Of a stretch of 64,000 nucleotides of DNA, positions 61,222-64,000 are shown in pieces (position 1 is the first letter of the stretch; the number at the start of each line of letters is the position of its first letter). The translations under genes were made by a program, and so were the position numbers. Below the pieces are notes generated by a model. The model did no database searches. It worked only from the letters and a program-made list of their open reading frames with translations, and had not been told where the DNA came from. Source of the DNA: Fischerella muscicola PCC 7414 (GTDB lineage Bacteria > Cyanobacteriota > Cyanobacteriia > Cyanobacteriales > Nostocaceae); contig NZ_AJLK01000189.1 of the NCBI RefSeq assembly GCF_000317205.1, positions 1 through 64,000 on the forward strand, given 5' to 3'.

Positions 61222-62679
61222 ATGGCTTTAATTAACGAAAAGTTAAGAAAAAAAGCTTGGGCAAATGCGATCGCTAAACCCGCCCAAGAATTCCCACTTA
61301 CCCCCCTACCTGTAATTTCTGGCACAATCCCACCTGGTTTACGCGGTACATTATATCGCAACGGCCCTGGACGGCTAGAGCGGGGCGGTATTCATGTGGG
61401 ACACTGGTTTGATGGAGATGGTGCAATTCTGGGAGTACACTTCAACACCCCCCCTTACCAAGGGGGGGACAGGGGGGGTGCTACTGCTGTCTATCGCTAC
61501 GTCCAAACAGATGGTTACAAAGAAGAAACAGCAGCAGGCAAACTGCTTTATGGTAACTACGGAATGACAGCACCGGGAGCATTTTGGAATCGATGGTTAA
61601 AGCCAATTAAAAATGTTGCCAATACCTCGGTGCTAGCATTACCTGATAAACTATTGGCTCTGTGGGAAGGTGATCATCCCTATGCTTTAGACCTACAAAC
61701 ACTAGAAACCAAAGGTTCAGACAATTTAGGCGGACTTGACAAAGGCTTGCCTTATTCTGCCCATCCTAGTGTAGACTTACACACCAAAGAGATTTTTAAC
61801 TTTGGTGTCTCTCCTGGAGCAAATGCTGTACTCAATCTTTTTAAAAGTGACTGGACAGGTAAAATTGTCCAAAAAGCGAAATTTACTCTAAATGGCTTTC
61901 CTGCCATCCATGATTTTGTTTTAGCAGGACCATATCTGGTGTTTTTTGCTCCTGCTGTACGGGTGAATGTTTTTCCCATCCTCGCAGGAATAAGTACTTA
62001 TAGTGAGTGTCTCCAATGGCAACCCCAGGTAGGAACGCAAATTTTAATTTTTAACCGCCAAACACTTTCCTTGGTAAGTCGGGGAGAAACAGAACCTTGG
62101 TTCCAGTGGCATTTTGCCAATGGTTATGTAGATCCTAACGGTGAAGTAATTGTAGATATTGCCCGCTATCAGGACTTTCAGACAAACCAGTTTCTGCAAG
62201 AAGTAGCGTTTGGTGAGACTCACACACCAGCCAAGAGTACATTGACGCGAGTTCGCATAAATCCTCAAACTGGTGCAGTGACAAACATTCAACAAATATT
62301 AGATCGCCATTGTGAATTCCCCAGCGTCCCACCTGAAAACGTCGGACAAGCCTCGCGCTACACTTATCTTTCCATCTCTCAAGAAGGAACAGATATTAGC
62401 CAAGAAATATTAAATGGAATCGCCTGCTACGATCACAAAACCGAAACTCTCACCGAAGCAGACTTGGGTGAAAATCGCTATCCTAGTGAACCCATCTACG
62501 TTACAGACGCCGACAATCCAGAACAAGCTTGGATTTTAACGGTTGTGTATGATGGCAATTGCGATCGTAGTCAAGTTTGGGTTTTTGATGCCCATCGGTT
62601 AAGTGAAGAACCTGTGTGTAAGCTGGAACTACCAAGTGTGATTCCTCATAGTTTTCATGGAACTTGGAAAGGGGTGTAG
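61222..62679 (+). CDS. Carotenoid oxygenase (apocarotenoid-15,15'-oxygenase type)
   Basis: 485 residues. Family core with four iron-binding histidines: His181 (AHPSVD), His230 (IHDF), His297 (WHFANG) and His479 (HGTW). It cleaves apocarotenoids to retinal-type products, as in Synechocystis ACO. Between residues about 76 and 86 an 11-residue TPPYQGGDRGG stretch interrupts the usual GVHFN-ATGVYRYV link, coded by a GC-rich palindromic repeat; the frame is kept. It may affect a surface loop in the entrance region. Confidence 0.9.
   Translation: MALINEKLRKKAWANAIAKPAQEFPLTPLPVISGTIPPGLRGTLYRNGPGRLERGGIHVGHWFDGDGAILGVHFNTPPYQGGDRGGATAVYRYVQTDGYKEETAAGKLLYGNYGMTAPGAFWNRWLKPIKNVANTSVLALPDKLLALWEGDHPYALDLQTLETKGSDNLGGLDKGLPYSAHPSVDLHTKEIFNFGVSPGANAVLNLFKSDWTGKIVQKAKFTLNGFPAIHDFVLAGPYLVFFAPAVRVNVFPILAGISTYSECLQWQPQVGTQILIFNRQTLSLVSRGETEPWFQWHFANGYVDPNGEVIVDIARYQDFQTNQFLQEVAFGETHTPAKSTLTRVRINPQTGAVTNIQQILDRHCEFPSVPPENVGQASRYTYLSISQEGTDISQEILNGIACYDHKTETLTEADLGENRYPSEPIYVTDADNPEQAWILTVVYDGNCDRSQVWVFDAHRLSEEPVCKLELPSVIPHSFHGTWKGV
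61446..61480. repeat. Palindromic repeat inserted in the oxygenase gene
   Basis: cccccccttaccaaggggggg followed by acaggggggg lies inside the reading frame and adds about 11 residues rich in Pro and Gly. This C/G-run palindrome is a known dispersed type in cyanobacterial spacers. Confidence 0.65.
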
Positions 62680-62699
62680 GGAAGTCCATAAAAGATAGT

Positions 62700-62850
62700 C
62701 TTTTTATAAATCGTAGACGCGCAAGCGGCTTCCCGCAGGGTACACCGATGCACAGCGATAAACACCGATGTACTTTGAAAAACTCTGCGCCCCTCTGCGC
62801 TTACTCTGCGCCCCTCTGCGTTTAAAAAAAATTATAAGTTTACGCAAAGC
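62700..62850. repeat. Repeats between oxygenase and pentapeptide gene
   Basis: A piece with gtagacgcg, ggcttcccg and gggtacaccgatgcac (62712-62755, relative of 59610-59680) is followed by a near-perfect 22-base direct repeat 'ctctgcgcccctctgcg' (about 62784-62820) and an A-run. Confidence 0.75.
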
Positions 62851-62854
62851 CGTA

Positions 62855-63514
62855 CTAATAATCAGGCATAATCGCATCCTGAAGATTCGCACCGTTCAGA
62901 TTAGCCCCCGCTAACTTCGCTCCTGTGAGGTTAGCACCTGCTAAATTTGCCCCTTTAAGGTTACTCCATCGTAAGTCAGCACCTCGCAAGTCAGCCTCAC
63001 TCAGATTAGCCCGTAACAAATAAGCACTACTCAAGTGAGCTTTGCTGAGATTTACTTGATAAAGATCAGCTTTATAAAGGTAGGCTCCTATTAATTCCGC
63101 ATCGTACAGGTTTGCTTTGCTCAAATCTGCCCCAATCAAGTTAGCTTCGATGAGGTTGGCAAAACAGAGGTTAGTACGATGCAGCTTGGCTGTACCCAAA
63201 TCAGCACCTCTCAAGTTTGCACCTTTTAAGTCAGCCCCAATTAAATTAGCATCAGCAAGCACAGCGTTTTTGAGGTTAGCTTGACTCAAGTTAACCCCAA
63301 TCAAATTGGCATGGCTCAAATTTGCCTGGGTAAGTTTGGCAAAACTTAAATTAGCAACACTGAAATTAACTAAACTCAAGTTAGCTTCAGCCAAATTTGC
63401 TTCATAGAGATCAACACCACTCAAATCTGGTTCAATATCGGGGTTTTTTTCTCTCCACTCCATCCACGTGACTGCACCAGCTTTCAGTAAAGCCAGATGC
63501 TCTTGATTTGCCAT
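62855..63514 (-). CDS. Pentapeptide-repeat protein
   Basis: 219 residues, AAAGGAGACAAA before the ATG. Residues about 30-215 are some 35 A(D/N)LxX units (EANLAEANLSLVNFSVANLS; LKGANLRGADLGTAKLHRTN), giving a right-handed beta-helix. A short amino-terminal segment with WMEWREKNPD precedes them. No other domain. Function unknown; such proteins are abundant in filamentous cyanobacteria. It starts 10 bases after the end of the neighbouring gene, so the two may be co-transcribed. Confidence 0.92.
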   Translation of the reverse strand: MANQEHLALLKAGAVTWMEWREKNPDIEPDLSGVDLYEANLAEANLSLVNFSVANLSFAKLTQANLSHANLIGVNLSQANLKNAVLADANLIGADLKGANLRGADLGTAKLHRTNLCFANLIEANLIGADLSKANLYDAELIGAYLYKADLYQVNLSKAHLSSAYLLRANLSEADLRGADLRWSNLKGANLAGANLTGAKLAGANLNGANLQDAIMPDY

Positions 63515-63524
63515 TTTGTCTCCT

Positions 63525-64000
63525 TTATTCCTGACGCACTGCCAGGGGATTTGTCCTACCTGCTACACTTTCAATTGCAGTTAACGCTCCAGCTGCACCT
63601 GCAAGAATATCCCGTTCTTGTCCACCCAAATACAGCCGTCCAAAACTACCCACCGCTTGAACTTCCAAAATATTAATCGCTGCTGCTTTCTCAGCTTCAT
63701 TCGCAGCGAGGGCGGCGTAAGCAGCAGGCTCAACTTCCAATACATACAGCGTTTGTCCTGCCAGTAATAATTGTCCCCGACGCGTACGGTTGATCAATTG
63801 TGTTTGGTAAGCATCAATGTTGCGGATAATCTGGCTAGAAACAACACGCGGTTTGAGACATTCTTCTCTTCTGACTCCTAGTGTTGCTAAAATTGCTTGA
63901 CCAGCTGCTCGTGTTTCCCCTTGGGAAGCAGAATGAACTTCCAATAAACCGTAGAGTCGTTCAACTACCTGTACTCCCGGACGAACAGAAGCAGCTTTCA
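63525..64000 (-). CDS. Partial protein, possibly BMC-like, cut by the window edge
   Basis: The frame is open to the window end, so the start is outside; a TTG at 63944 is only an internal possibility. At least 158 residues are seen, rich in Ala, with two halves of like pattern: [20 protein letters not shown], and [20 protein letters not shown] followed by [16 protein letters not shown]. The alternation resembles bacterial microcompartment shell domains, though weakly. A cyanobacterial unknown family is equally possible. It precedes the pentapeptide gene by 10 bases. Confidence 0.5.
   Translation of the reverse strand, partial: KAASVRPGVQVVERLYGLLEVHSASQGETRAAGQAILATLGVRREECLKPRVVSSQIIRNIDAYQTQLINRTRRGQLLLAGQTLYVLEVEPAAYAALAANEAEKAAAINILEVQAVGSFGRLYLGGQERDILAGAAGALTAIESVAGRTNPLAVRQE

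Overview
The window is chromosome-type DNA from a filamentous, probably heterocyst-forming cyanobacterium. The evidence is many GCGATCGC octamers (HIP1), short tandem heptamer-type repeats between genes, and cyanobacterial marker genes: ribosomal protein PSRP-3/Ycf65, a Tab2-type psaB mRNA-binding factor, an apocarotenoid oxygenase, a kinase-WD40 fusion and a CydA oxidase. No rRNA, tRNA, CRISPR array or intact transposase was seen.

Left flank (1-12.6 kb): AT-rich housekeeping and accessory genes with dispersed repeats between them. They are a kinase-WD40 protein, PSRP-3, a HAD hydrolase, CydA without CydB, a DUF4383 protein, a P-II-like protein, an RRM protein, a zinc alcohol dehydrogenase, carbonic anhydrase, a PmbA/TldE protein and Tab2.

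Central island (about 12.8-57.6 kb): a dense, more GC-rich block devoted almost wholly to stress and protein quality control. A long minus-strand run reads dnaK, general stress protein, HdeD, two YfdX proteins, dnaJ (CbpA type), a YbhGFSR-type ABC exporter, cbpM, a small winged-helix-like protein, clpB, a helical protein, a DUF2905 protein, PsiE, a 53-residue membrane protein and a PRC-barrel protein. Upstream of dnaK lie hsp20 and a block of two-component proteins (one wHTH/Hpt/triple-receiver regulator, a CHASE3-PAS-PAS kinase, two single receivers). Next come an MprF-like lysyltransferase, a ClC channel remnant and a plus-strand run: a RaiA/HPF-sigma fusion, a CBS protein, a membrane protein, gnd, zwf, alpha-amylase, a second hsp20, lon and marC. 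It ends with groES-groEL-aarF (minus) and ftsH (plus). The content resembles an enlarged cyanobacterial counterpart of the proteobacterial locus of heat resistance / transmissible locus of stress tolerance (Hsp20, Clp disaggregase, YfdX pair, HdeD, PsiE, FtsH).

A likely regulon ties the island together. An 11-bp-spaced direct repeat, CCTCAGA-N4-CCTCAGA, lies upstream of hsp20, groES and the CBS gene, with a weaker copy before a receiver gene. It always has the same orientation relative to the gene, and it is the kind of site OmpR/PhoB-type regulators bind. Such a regulator is encoded next to one of the sites.

The ABC exporter sits between two direct copies of the dnaJ-cbpM junction, one with a decayed dnaJ and one with a truncated cbpM, so it looks like a later arrival. 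Right flank (58-64 kb): AT-rich again, with a glycosyltransferase-TPR protein, an alkaline phosphatase lipoprotein, a carotenoid oxygenase carrying an in-frame repeat insertion, a pentapeptide-repeat protein and a partial protein cut by the window edge.
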